Positions 39,056-47,174 of a stretch of 64,000 bases of DNA are shown one piece after another. The notes beneath the pieces were generated by a model that saw nothing but the letters and a program-made list of their open reading frames with translations, was not told the DNA's origin and searched no databases. Source of the stretch: Halomonas sp. MCCC 1A13316 (GTDB taxonomy: Bacteria; Pseudomonadota; Gammaproteobacteria; Pseudomonadales; Halomonadaceae); the NCBI RefSeq assembly GCF_014931605.1, contig NZ_CP053382.1, forward strand, positions 2,356,001-2,420,000, read 5' to 3'. The position numbers were made by a program, and so were the translations under genes. Each line of letters opens with the position of its first letter. Position 1 is the first letter of the stretch.

Positions 39056-39937
39056 TCAGGCCCCCTTCTCCTCCTGCAACACCCGTATGACCTCCGGCAC
39101 CGCCAATGCCTGGTCCTCGATCGTGCCGTAGAGGTCGCGAACCGCGGCCGCCACACCGCGAGCCACGCCAAGCTCGTCGGTCATGGCATGATAGTAGCCG
39201 ATATCCTTGCTGGCATTGGCCACGCTGAAGCGGAAGCTGGAGGCGTCGCCGGCCTCGATAAAGGGCCGCAGTCGCTCGAGGATCACCCCGCCACCGCCGC
39301 CCTTGCTCAGCACCTCCAGCAAGGCCGCATCGTCGATGCCGGCATGGCGCGAGGCCACCGTGGCCTCGGCCAGCACCGCCGAGAACCCCAGGGAGACGTA
39401 GTTGTGGACTAGCTTGAGGGTATGCCCGGCGCCCACCGGCCCGGCATGGGTAATGTTCTCGGCGAAGCTCTCGAGCAGCGGATGCAGCTCGGTGAACAGT
39501 GCCTCGGGCGCACCCACGATCAGGTTCAGCCGTCCCTCGGCCGCCTCCTTGGGGGTTCGCGTCATGGCCGCGTCCATGAAGCGTCCTCCCGCCTCCTGCA
39601 CGCGCGCGGCGACCCGCTCGGTGGAGCTCGGCAGCGCCGTTGAACAGTCGACCACCACGCTGCCCTCGCGCAGCCCCTCGAGCACGCCACCGGGCTCGAA
39701 CAGCACCGCCTCGACCTGGGGCGAACCGGTCACGCAGAGGATGATCACCTCGGCGGCCTCGGCCACCTCCCGCCCCGAGGCCCTGGCCTCCGCGCCGGCG
39801 GCCAGCAGGTCCTCCACCGGCTGGTTGCCGGGGTGGTCGAGGAAACAGAGCCGGTGACCGGCACGCAGGATATTGCTGGCGATTCCGTGGCCCATCAGGC
39901 CCACGCCAACCATGCCCACACGAAGGGGGTGACTCAT
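39056..39937 (-). CDS. HIBADH-family dehydrogenase with altered substrate loop
   Basis: 293 aa. Cofactor loop GMVGVGLMGHGIASNIL and the catalytic-Lys region GAGHTLKLVHNYVS are present, but the usual DAPVSGG substrate loop is replaced by DAAMTRTPKEA. This suggests a different hydroxy-acid substrate from the two other HIBADH relatives in the window (36400 and 48476). It lies between the aldehyde dehydrogenase and EamA genes on the same strand. Confidence 0.82.
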   Translation of the reverse strand: MSHPLRVGMVGVGLMGHGIASNILRAGHRLCFLDHPGNQPVEDLLAAGAEARASGREVAEAAEVIILCVTGSPQVEAVLFEPGGVLEGLREGSVVVDCSTALPSSTERVAARVQEAGGRFMDAAMTRTPKEAAEGRLNLIVGAPEALFTELHPLLESFAENITHAGPVGAGHTLKLVHNYVSLGFSAVLAEATVASRHAGIDDAALLEVLSKGGGGGVILERLRPFIEAGDASSFRFSVANASKDIGYYHAMTDELGVARGVAAAVRDLYGTIEDQALAVPEVIRVLQEEKGA

Positions 39938-39973
39938 TGCAGAACTCCACTGTCAGGTTGAAGAAGGGGTGGT

Positions 39974-41434
39974 TCAGCCATGGTGGATGGCCACCGTCTT
40001 GATACGGGTATAGCTCCTCAGACCCTCGAAGCCCTTCTCGCGGCCATGGCCCGAGCGACCGACACCCCCGAAGGGCAGCTCGACGCCCCCGGCGGCGCCG
40101 TAGTTATTGACGAACACCTGGCCGCTGCGGATGCCCTTGGCCAGGCGCAGCTGCCGTCCGCCATCGCGTGTCCAGACCCCGGCGCACAGTCCGAAGTCAG
40201 TGGCATTGGCCAGTTCCAGCGCCTCGGCCTCGTCGATGAAGCACTGCACCACCAGCACCGGGCCGAACAGCTCCTCGCGCAGCACCTCATGGTTGGGGGG
40301 AATATCGGCCAGCACCTGCGGCACCACGAAGTGCCCCGCCACCGGTGCCCCCTCGGCCAGCCGGCCCCGGGCCACCACCCGGATGCCGTCGGCCAGGGCC
40401 CGCTCCAGCCGTGCCTCGAGCTTGTCCCGCTGGCGGGCATTGATCAGGGGCCCGCAGTCCGCATCCGCCTCGCCGGCATCGCAGCGCAGGGCCGAAAAGC
40501 GCTCGGCGAGCCGTGCCAGCACCGCCTCGGCGCACTCCTGCTGCACCAGCAGGCGGCTGCCGGCGGAGCAGGTCTGGCCGGCGTTCTGGATGATGCCGCG
40601 CACCACCGCCTCCAGTGCGGCCTCCATGTCGGCATCGGCGAACAGCAGCTGGGGCGACTTGCCACCCAATTCCATGGTCACCGGCACATGCTGCTCCGCC
40701 GCTGCCCGGGCCACCAGGGTGCCGGTCTCGGGCGAACCGGTGAAGGAGAGATGCTGGATGCCGGGGTGGGCCGCTAGCGCCGCTCCCACCTCGCGGCCCA
40801 GCCCTGGCAACACGTTCAGGGCACCGGGCGGCAGGCCGTTCTCGACGGCCAGCTCGGCCAGGCGCAGCACGCTCAGGCAGGCATCCTCGGCGGGCTTGAG
40901 CACCACGGTGTTGCCGGCCGCCAGTGCCGCCGCCACGCAGCGGCCGAAGATCTGCGCCGGGTAGTTCCACGGGATGATCTGGGCGCAGACGCCGTAGGGC
41001 TCGCGCAGGGTCATTACCGCGAAGTCGTTGTCGAAGGGGATCGTCTCGCCGTGCAGCTTGTCCGCCGCCCCGCCATAGAAGCGGAAGTAGCGAGCACAGG
41101 CGGCGATATCGCCGTGCGCCTGGGTCAACGGCTTGCCGGTGTCCGCACACTCCAGCGCCGCAAGGCGCTCGTGGTCGGCTTCGATGGCGGTGGCGAACGC
41201 CAGCAGCCACTCGCTGCGTCGGCGCGCGCTCCACGCCGACCAGTCGCCCAGCCGGCCGGAGAAGGCGCGATCGGCGGCAGCGACGGCCTCGTCGACCTCC
41301 TCGGGGCGGCAACGGGCGATGCGGGTGATGGTCTCGCCACGGGCCGGGGCCTCCACCTCCAGGGTGTCGCGGGTTTCGACCCAGGCGCCGCCGATCAGGG
41401 CGCCCCGGGGGGGCATTGCGAGTCGTGGTGACAT
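39974..41434 (-). CDS. NAD(P)-dependent aldehyde dehydrogenase
   Basis: 486 aa, standard ALDH superfamily size. Catalytic Glu in MELGGKSPQLLF and Cys in NAGQTCSAGSRLLV; cofactor part IIPWNYPAQIFGR; FTGSPETGTLV. The ATG at 41434 has AAGGAG at 7 nt; the longer frame to 41503 is not needed. In context it may oxidise 2-oxoglutarate semialdehyde from the AraD1-type reaction, glycolaldehyde from the aldolase reaction, or another aldehyde. It resembles betaine-aldehyde/gamma-aminobutyraldehyde type enzymes, which also limits substrate prediction. Confidence 0.88.
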   Translation of the reverse strand: MSPRLAMPPRGALIGGAWVETRDTLEVEAPARGETITRIARCRPEEVDEAVAAADRAFSGRLGDWSAWSARRRSEWLLAFATAIEADHERLAALECADTGKPLTQAHGDIAACARYFRFYGGAADKLHGETIPFDNDFAVMTLREPYGVCAQIIPWNYPAQIFGRCVAAALAAGNTVVLKPAEDACLSVLRLAELAVENGLPPGALNVLPGLGREVGAALAAHPGIQHLSFTGSPETGTLVARAAAEQHVPVTMELGGKSPQLLFADADMEAALEAVVRGIIQNAGQTCSAGSRLLVQQECAEAVLARLAERFSALRCDAGEADADCGPLINARQRDKLEARLERALADGIRVVARGRLAEGAPVAGHFVVPQVLADIPPNHEVLREELFGPVLVVQCFIDEAEALELANATDFGLCAGVWTRDGGRQLRLAKGIRSGQVFVNNYGAAGGVELPFGGVGRSGHGREKGFEGLRSYTRIKTVAIHHG

Positions 41435-41466
41435 GGTCGCACTCCTTGTCATTGTCTTGCGGCGGG

Positions 41467-42741
41467 TCAATAGAGCAGGTTGACCAGCCCCATGGAGATC
41501 CACGGCATGTAGGTGATCGCCATCAAGCAGGTCAGCACCACCAGCACGAAGCGCACCAGGTGGGGCAGCATCTGGTCAATCGAGATCCTCGCCACCGCAC
41601 AGGCCGCAAACAGGTTCACCCCCAGCGGCGGGGTGATCATGCCCAGCGCCAAGTTGACCACCATGATCAGCCCGAAGTGCACCGGCTGGACCCCGAACTG
41701 CACCGCGATCGGCGTCAGGATCGGCGCCAGCACCAGGATCGCCGCACCTGTCTCGATGAACATCCCCACCCCCAGCAGCAGTACGTTGACAGCCAGCAGG
41801 AAGGTCCAGGGGCTGTCGAACACCGTGGTCACCCAGCCGGCCACCTCGCGAGGCAGCCCCGAACGGCTGATCAGGAAGCTGAAGAGTGCCGCGGCCGCGA
41901 TGATCAGCATCACCGCCGCGGTGGAAAGCACACTCTGGCGCAGGATCGGGCCCAGGTCGGCCAGCGTCAGCTCGCGATAGACCAGCCCGCCCACCACCAG
42001 GGCATAGAACACCGCCACCGCCGCGGCCTCGGTGGGGGTGAAGATGCCCCCGTAGATGCCGCCGATCACCACCACCGGCATCAGCATGGCGGCCCAGGCG
42101 CGGCGGAAGGCGACGCGGAACTCGCTGCGGTCCTCGCGATCCTGCAGGCCGTAGCCGCGCAGCTTGCAGAACAGGTAGAGGAACGCCAGCAGGGCGCCGC
42201 CGATCAGCAGCCCCGGGCCGATGCCGGCGATGAACAGCTGGCCGATGGAGGTATTGGTGCTGACGCCGAACAGGATCAACGGAATCGACGGCGGGATCAG
42301 CACCCCCAGCTCCGCCGACGAGGCCTGGATAGAGGCGGCCAGCGGCTTCGGGTAACCGTGCCGCACCATGGCCGGAATCAGGATGGCGCCGATGGCGAAG
42401 GTAGTGGCCACGCTGGAGCCCGACACCGCGGCGAACATCATGCACGTCAACACGCAGGACATGGCCAGGCCGCCCTGCACGCCGCCGACGATGGATTTGG
42501 CCAGGTCGACCAGGCGGCTGGAGATGCCGCCTCCCGCCATCAGGTTGCCGGCCAGGATGAAGAACGGAATGGCCATCAACGGGAAGTGATCGAGGCCGAC
42601 GAACATCTGCTGCGGCACCATCAGCAGCGGCAGGCTCGAGAAGTACTCGATACCAATGATCGAGGCGAGCAGGATGGAGACGGCGATCGGCACGCCGACC
42701 GCGAACAGGATGACCAGCGAGAGGCCGATGGCGAGGTTCAT
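41467..42741 (-). CDS. TRAP transporter large permease (DctM type), block 2
   Basis: 424 aa, about 11-12 membrane helices. Features: AVGVPIAVSILLAS, DHFPLMAIPFFILAGNLMAGG, AAVSGSSVATTFAIG, LIPPSIPLILFGVSTNTS and LALGMITPPLGVNLF. It works with the small permease encoded just upstream (ATGA overlap) and with the binding protein of 43446-44438. Inside the 8-kb segment bounded by the inverted repeat. Confidence 0.92.
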   Translation of the reverse strand: MNLAIGLSLVILFAVGVPIAVSILLASIIGIEYFSSLPLLMVPQQMFVGLDHFPLMAIPFFILAGNLMAGGGISSRLVDLAKSIVGGVQGGLAMSCVLTCMMFAAVSGSSVATTFAIGAILIPAMVRHGYPKPLAASIQASSAELGVLIPPSIPLILFGVSTNTSIGQLFIAGIGPGLLIGGALLAFLYLFCKLRGYGLQDREDRSEFRVAFRRAWAAMLMPVVVIGGIYGGIFTPTEAAAVAVFYALVVGGLVYRELTLADLGPILRQSVLSTAAVMLIIAAAALFSFLISRSGLPREVAGWVTTVFDSPWTFLLAVNVLLLGVGMFIETGAAILVLAPILTPIAVQFGVQPVHFGLIMVVNLALGMITPPLGVNLFAACAVARISIDQMLPHLVRFVLVVLTCLMAITYMPWISMGLVNLLY

Positions 42742-43385
42742 GGGCGAGGCCCTCCCTGGGTGTGATGGTGCACGTCGGCGTCGGCCTCCCCGGGGGCCGC
42801 TCCCCGGAGCGTCGATGTCACCGCGTCGGCCCGCTGAGCGGAAATGGCTCGGTCGGGATCGGTCTGCGCCTCCGGTTCGGCGGCCTCGTCATGCTGGGGC
42901 CCTAGCCCCTCGCGGGCCGTGGCCTGGGCCAGCAGGCGCCCCACCACGGCCACCATGGCGATTGCACTGCCCACGGGAATCGCCGCATAGGCCCAGGAGA
43001 TCGACACCTCCAGCGCCGAGAGGGTCTGGCGGCTGACACGATCGGTCATCAGAATGCCCTGATAGAAGAGCACGCCGAGCACCAGCAGGCAGCAGAGGCC
43101 GATGACCAGTTCGAGCCCCAGCATCATGCGCCGCGGTACCAGCTTGTAGATCAACTCCACCGCCATCATGTAGCCACCGCGGAAGGTCGCCGCGGCGCCC
43201 AGGAACACGCACCAGATCATGGTCGCGCGGGACAGCACCTCCGACCAGGTCGAAGGTGCATTGAAGATGAACCGGGTCAGCACCTGGTAGAAGCCCAGCG
43301 TCACCGAGACGATCAGCATCAGTATCGCGATCGCCATCGCCAGCCGGGTCAAGCAGTGCTCGAAGCGTAGAAACCAGGACACCAT
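42738..43385 (-). CDS. TRAP transporter small permease (DctQ type), block 2
   Basis: 215 aa with four membrane helices in the first 155 residues, then an unusual polar tail (acidic, then His-containing: ADADVHHHTQGG) of about 55 residues. Motif NAPSTWSEVLSRATMIWCVF corresponds to the family WtEE segment. The ATG at 43385 (GGGA upstream) is preferred to a TTG at 43400. It begins only 22 nt from the end of repeat copy 2, so an inversion would leave its coding part intact but change its promoter context. Confidence 0.88.
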   Translation of the reverse strand: MVSWFLRFEHCLTRLAMAIAILMLIVSVTLGFYQVLTRFIFNAPSTWSEVLSRATMIWCVFLGAAATFRGGYMMAVELIYKLVPRRMMLGLELVIGLCCLLVLGVLFYQGILMTDRVSRQTLSALEVSISWAYAAIPVGSAIAMVAVVGRLLAQATAREGLGPQHDEAAEPEAQTDPDRAISAQRADAVTSTLRGAAPGEADADVHHHTQGGPRP

Positions 43386-43406
43386 AGTGTGAGTTCCCAA
43401 GTCGGT

Positions 43407-44465
43407 CGGGGCCGGTCACGGATAACCGGCCCATGGGCAGGCGGCTCAGCAGTCGCTATTGCGGATGCGGGTGAGCATGGCGTCGCCATACTGCTCGACG
43501 AAGCGCTCGTGCACCTCGCCCACGGCGTCCTGGAACGGCGTCGCGTCGACCTCGGTGTTGACGGTCATGCCCTCGCCGCGCAGGAACTCCACGCCCTCGT
43601 CCTCCAGCCGCGAAACCTCGGCCCGGGTCGCCTCGGCGCCGGCCCGGGCGGCCTCCACGAACCAGCCGCGCTGCTCGTCGCTGAGGCCGTCGAGCAGCAC
43701 CGGCGAGCCGAGCATCACCGCCGGCGAGTAGACATGCCCGGTCAGCGACAGCTGGTCCTGCACCTCGTAGAGCTTGGCCGCCGTGATCACCGTCAGCGGG
43801 TTCTCCTGGCCGTCCACGGTGCCCTGCTGCAGAGCGGTGAACAGCTCCGGCATGGCCATCGGGGTGGGGCTGGCCCCCAGGGCCTCGAAGGCGTCCTGGT
43901 GGATGCGGTTCTCCATGGTGCGGATCTTCAGGCCGCTGACGTCGTCGGGGCTGGTGATCTCGCGGCGGCTGTTGGTGATGTGGCGAAAGCCGTTCTCGGC
44001 CCAGGCCAGGCCGACCAGGTCGTGCTCGCCCATCTGGTCGAGCAGCTCCTGGCCGATCTCGCCGTCGAGGACGCAGCGCGCCTGGTCGTAGTCCGCGAAC
44101 AGAAACGGCAGGTCGAGCACATAGGTGTCGGGCACGAAGTTGCCCAACGGGCCGGTGGAGGTGATGACCACGTCCACGGTGCCGATCTGCAGGCCCTCGA
44201 TCATGGCGCGCTCGCCGCCCAGCGAGCCGCTGGGGTGCTCGGCGGCGGTAAACTCGCCGCCGGAGAGGCGTTCGAGGGTCTCCTTGAAGGCGCGATAGCC
44301 CTCGCCGTAGTGGGATTCGCTGGGAATGGCGTAGCCGACGTTGACCTCGGTGGCGGCCTGGGCCGGGAGGACCAGCGCGGTGGCGACGAGGCCACCGATG
44401 GCGGCGGTGAGGGCGCGGCGAGCGAAGCGTTGGGTCATGGCAATGTCCTCGATTGTTGTTGTGAT
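43407..44465 (-). repeat. 1059-nt inverted repeat, copy 2 (contains dctP)
   Basis: Reverse-complement partner of 34307-35365, with differences at only a few bases. The two copies bound an 8041-nt unique segment. Homology fades right outside these limits on both sides. Confidence 0.95.
43446..44438 (-). CDS. TRAP substrate-binding protein (DctP type), copy 2
   Basis: 330 aa, same protein as encoded at 34334-35326: signal peptide ending LVLPAQAATE, binding-site GLKIRTMENRIHQDAF and MPELFTALQQGTVDGQENP. This copy is followed by dctQ (60 nt) and dctM, giving a complete TRAP set, and is preceded by the tetronate genes denD-otnI-otnC-otnK-ltnD. The context suggests uptake of erythronate or threonate. 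Confidence 0.93.
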   Translation of the reverse strand: MTQRFARRALTAAIGGLVATALVLPAQAATEVNVGYAIPSESHYGEGYRAFKETLERLSGGEFTAAEHPSGSLGGERAMIEGLQIGTVDVVITSTGPLGNFVPDTYVLDLPFLFADYDQARCVLDGEIGQELLDQMGEHDLVGLAWAENGFRHITNSRREITSPDDVSGLKIRTMENRIHQDAFEALGASPTPMAMPELFTALQQGTVDGQENPLTVITAAKLYEVQDQLSLTGHVYSPAVMLGSPVLLDGLSDEQRGWFVEAARAGAEATRAEVSRLEDEGVEFLRGEGMTVNTEVDATPFQDAVGEVHERFVEQYGDAMLTRIRNSDC

Positions 44466-44556
44466 ACTGGTTGTGATGCTTGGATGATGGGCCGTTCACC
44501 CGCCTCGGGCGGCACGGCCCCGGCTGCATGCCCGCCGGTAAGGGCGGGCGGCAAGT

Positions 44557-45519
44557 TCAGGAACGCTCGGCGAGGTAGGCATCGACGATCTCGCCGAAGT
44601 CGGCATCGCGCCGGAACCCCAGCCGGTCGGCCCTGGCGGTATCGAAGCGCGCCGGCCAGCTGGCGACGAGGCTGCGGATGCGTTCGTCCGGCTCGTGGCG
44701 AACCCTGGCCACCGCCTCGTCGCCGGCGACCTCACGCAGGGTGTCGAGCATCTCCGCCACGCTGACGGTGATACCGGGCAGCATCAAGGCCCGGAAGGCG
44801 CCCAGGGCCTCGCCGGGCACCTCCGCCGCGAGGATGAGCGCCTCGATCACCCGGGACGGCGACAGCACGAACAACTCCTGGTCGAGAGGCACCGGGCAGA
44901 TCGCTTCCTCGCCGCTCAGGGGCTCCCGCAGGATGCTCGAGGCGAAGCTCGACGCCGCGGCGTTGGGACGGCCGGGACGGATGACGATGGTGGGCAGGCG
45001 CAGCACGCGGCCGTCAACCAGCCCGCGCCGGCTGTAGTCGTTGATCAGCAGCTCGCACATCGCCTTCTGGGTCCCGTAGGAGTTCTGCGGCTGGACGGCG
45101 GTCATGTCATCGAGCACCTCGGGGAGTTCGCCGCCATAGGCCGCCACCGAACTGGCCATCACCAGCCGTGTCTCGGCCAGCCCGTGCCGGCGGCACCCCT
45201 CGAGCAGCGAGCGGGTGGCATCGAAGTTGACCTTCATGCCCAGGTCCAGGTCCGCCTCGGCGGCCGAGCTAACCACCGCCGCCAGGTGATGGATCACGTC
45301 GGGCCGCTCGGCCAGCACGCTATCGAGGCCCCCGGGGGTGGTGATGTCCAGAGCCCGCGAGACGATCTCGATCGCGCCGGCATCGGGTGCGGGCGGCTCC
45401 ACCTGGTCGATCAGCGTCAGGCGGCGAATCGCCCGGCCATCAAGCTCTCCGCGCTTGACCAGCTGCCTGACCAGGCGCTGCCCGAGGAAACCGGCGGCAC
45501 CGGTGATGGCGATATGCAT
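44557..45519 (-). CDS. denD: D-erythronate dehydrogenase (extended SDR)
   Basis: 320 aa. By family knowledge DenD oxidises D-erythronate at C2 to 2-oxo-tetronate, which OtnI, OtnK and OtnC then degrade. Seen: NAD loop ITGAAGFLGQRLVRQL, ASSVAAYGG with the catalytic Ser, and SYGTQKAMCE with the Y-x3-K pair; IVIRPGRPNAAASSFASS is typical of the group. The ATG at 45519 follows GGAG. It lies in one strand run with otnI, otnC, otnK and ltnD, which strongly supports the name. Confidence 0.88.
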   Translation of the reverse strand: MHIAITGAAGFLGQRLVRQLVKRGELDGRAIRRLTLIDQVEPPAPDAGAIEIVSRALDITTPGGLDSVLAERPDVIHHLAAVVSSAAEADLDLGMKVNFDATRSLLEGCRRHGLAETRLVMASSVAAYGGELPEVLDDMTAVQPQNSYGTQKAMCELLINDYSRRGLVDGRVLRLPTIVIRPGRPNAAASSFASSILREPLSGEEAICPVPLDQELFVLSPSRVIEALILAAEVPGEALGAFRALMLPGITVSVAEMLDTLREVAGDEAVARVRHEPDERIRSLVASWPARFDTARADRLGFRRDADFGEIVDAYLAERS

Positions 45520-45646
45520 GATTGTCTCGCTCCTGTTGTCCTTGTTGCGTTGTTTACTGCCCATGGGCCCGAGCCCGATCCTGGCGCAATGTCCGCCCTT
45601 ACCCCGTGGGGGAAAGACTCCACCCCTGGCGGTTACCGCCCAAGGG
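45520..45646. other. Short GC-rich spacer with the CCCGTGGGGG motif
   Basis: CCCGTGGGGGAAAGACTCC starts at 45603 and resembles the elements at 29348 and 29463; CTGGCGGTTACCGCCC nearby is a small inverted repeat. TGGCTCCGT follows (inside otnI) as it does near 29395. Likely a small dispersed repeat; no gene. Confidence 0.35.
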
Positions 45647-46480
45647 TCACCTCCCCTGGGTGGCTCCGTGAGAATCCGTCAACCCGTACGCCCTTCCCCA
45701 CCCCAGCCCCTCGCGGGTACCGCCGGCCGGGCAATACTCGCAGCCCACCCAGCCGCCGTAGCCCAGCGCTTCCAGCCGTGCGAACAGGGCCGGGTAATGC
45801 ACCTCGCCAACGTCCGGTTCGTGGCGCTGCGGCACACCGGCGACCTGCACGTGGCCGATCCGCGGGAACTGCCGTTCCAGATGGTGGGTCAGGTCGCCCT
45901 CCATGATCTGGCAGTGGTAAAGGTCGAACTGCAGGCGCAGGTTGGGTTCGCCCACCTCCTTCAGCACCGCCATGGCCTGGTCCTGGTGCGAGAGGAAGAA
46001 ACCGGGCATGTCGCGGGTGTTGATCGGTTCGATCAGCACCTCTCGGTCGAGCTTCGCCGCCTCGCGGGCGGCGAAGCGCAAGTTCGTCACATAGCTGGTG
46101 TGATGCGCGGCCCGCACGTCTTCCTGGGCGCGGCCATCGGCATCCATCGGCAGTAGCCCCGCCATGGCGTGCACCCGGGAGCAGCCCAGGGCCTCGGCGT
46201 AGCGCAGTGCCTCCACCACGGAGTCGCGGAACTCCGCCTCGCGCCCCGGCAAGCTGGCCAGGCCACGCTCGCCGGCTTCCCAGTCGCCGGGGGGCAGGTT
46301 GAAAAGCACCTGCTCCAGGCCGCTCTCGTCCAGTTCCGCACGCAGTGCCTCGGGCGTATAGGCATAGGGAAAAAGGTACTCGACGCCGCGGAAGCCGGCC
46401 TCGGCCGCCGCCACGAAGCGGTCGAGGAACTCATGTTCGGTGAACAGCATGCTGAGGTTGGCGGCCAGTCGGATCATCAT
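45647..46480 (-). CDS. otnI: 2-oxo-tetronate isomerase (hydroxypyruvate-isomerase family)
   Basis: 277 aa TIM-barrel isomerase that converts 2-oxo-tetronate to 3-oxo-tetronate. Opening [20 protein letters not shown], metal and catalytic residues in [46 protein letters not shown] and [12 protein letters not shown]. Two adjacent ATGs exist; the second (46477) has better GGAG spacing. The C-terminal SHGATQGR is encoded in the GC-rich element, so the natural end may have been extended. Confidence 0.9.
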   Translation of the reverse strand: MMIRLAANLSMLFTEHEFLDRFVAAAEAGFRGVEYLFPYAYTPEALRAELDESGLEQVLFNLPPGDWEAGERGLASLPGREAEFRDSVVEALRYAEALGCSRVHAMAGLLPMDADGRAQEDVRAAHHTSYVTNLRFAAREAAKLDREVLIEPINTRDMPGFFLSHQDQAMAVLKEVGEPNLRLQFDLYHCQIMEGDLTHHLERQFPRIGHVQVAGVPQRHEPDVGEVHYPALFARLEALGYGGWVGCEYCPAGGTREGLGWGRAYGLTDSHGATQGR

Positions 46481-46526
46481 CGGCTCCTACGGTGAGGGCG
46501 AGCGCAGTCAGTTTTCGGGCAAAGCC

Positions 46527-47174
46527 TTAGTCGCGGGGGAAACGGGCCTCCAGTTCGGCCACCTGCTCGGCAGTCAGGGCACGCGGATTACGGCCATGCA
46601 GCAGCAGGAACAGCTTGGCGGTCTCCTCCAGCTCCTCGGTGGCATAGACCGCCGCCTCCAGGCTCTTGCCGGCCACCACCGGGCCGTGATTGGCCAGCAG
46701 CACGGCACTGTGCGCTCCCGCCAGGCCGCGCACCGCATCGCCCAGGGCCGGGTCGCCGGGAATGTGATACGGCACCAGCGGCAACCGGCCCACGCGCATC
46801 ACGTAGTAGGCGGTGAGCGGCGGGATGCAGTCGCACGGGTCGATGTCGGGCAGGCAGGAGACGGCCACCGAATGGGTGGAATGAAGATGCACGATGGCCT
46901 GGGCCTGGGGGCGCTCGGCGTACATCGCCATGTGCAGGAAGTGCTCCTTGGTGGGCTTGTCGCCGTCCTGCCAGGCGCCTTGACGATCGAGGCGCGAGAT
47001 GCGCGCCGGGTCCAGCCGCCCCAGGCAAGCATTGGTGGGCGTCATCAACCAGCCGCCGTCATCCGTGCGCACGCTGATGTTGCCGCTGGAGCCCATGGTC
47101 AGGCCGCGATCGAAAAGCGATTGGCCCAGCGTGGCGATCTGCTCGCGCAGGCGGGTCTCGTCATGGACGCTCAT
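46527..47174 (-). CDS. otnC: 3-oxo-tetronate 4-phosphate decarboxylase (class II aldolase fold)
   Basis: 215 aa. Decarboxylates 3-oxo-tetronate 4-phosphate to DHAP and CO2. Zinc-type histidines in VHLHSTHSVAVS and the LLANHGPVVAG motif; GSSGNISVRTDDGGWL is the substrate-phosphate loop of the fold. It overlaps otnK by 14 nt, a typical otnK-otnC arrangement. Confidence 0.92.
   Translation of the reverse strand: MSVHDETRLREQIATLGQSLFDRGLTMGSSGNISVRTDDGGWLMTPTNACLGRLDPARISRLDRQGAWQDGDKPTKEHFLHMAMYAERPQAQAIVHLHSTHSVAVSCLPDIDPCDCIPPLTAYYVMRVGRLPLVPYHIPGDPALGDAVRGLAGAHSAVLLANHGPVVAGKSLEAAVYATEELEETAKLFLLLHGRNPRALTAEQVAELEARFPRD

Noticed and set aside
41416..42765. 449-aa open frame antisense to dctM
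   Set aside because: Same antisense effect (His/Gln/Asp-rich); the minus-strand dctM is clearly real.
34307..44465. A composite transposon bounded by the dctP repeats
   Set aside because: No transposase gene, no short terminal inverted repeats and no target duplication; the repeats contain a normal gene.
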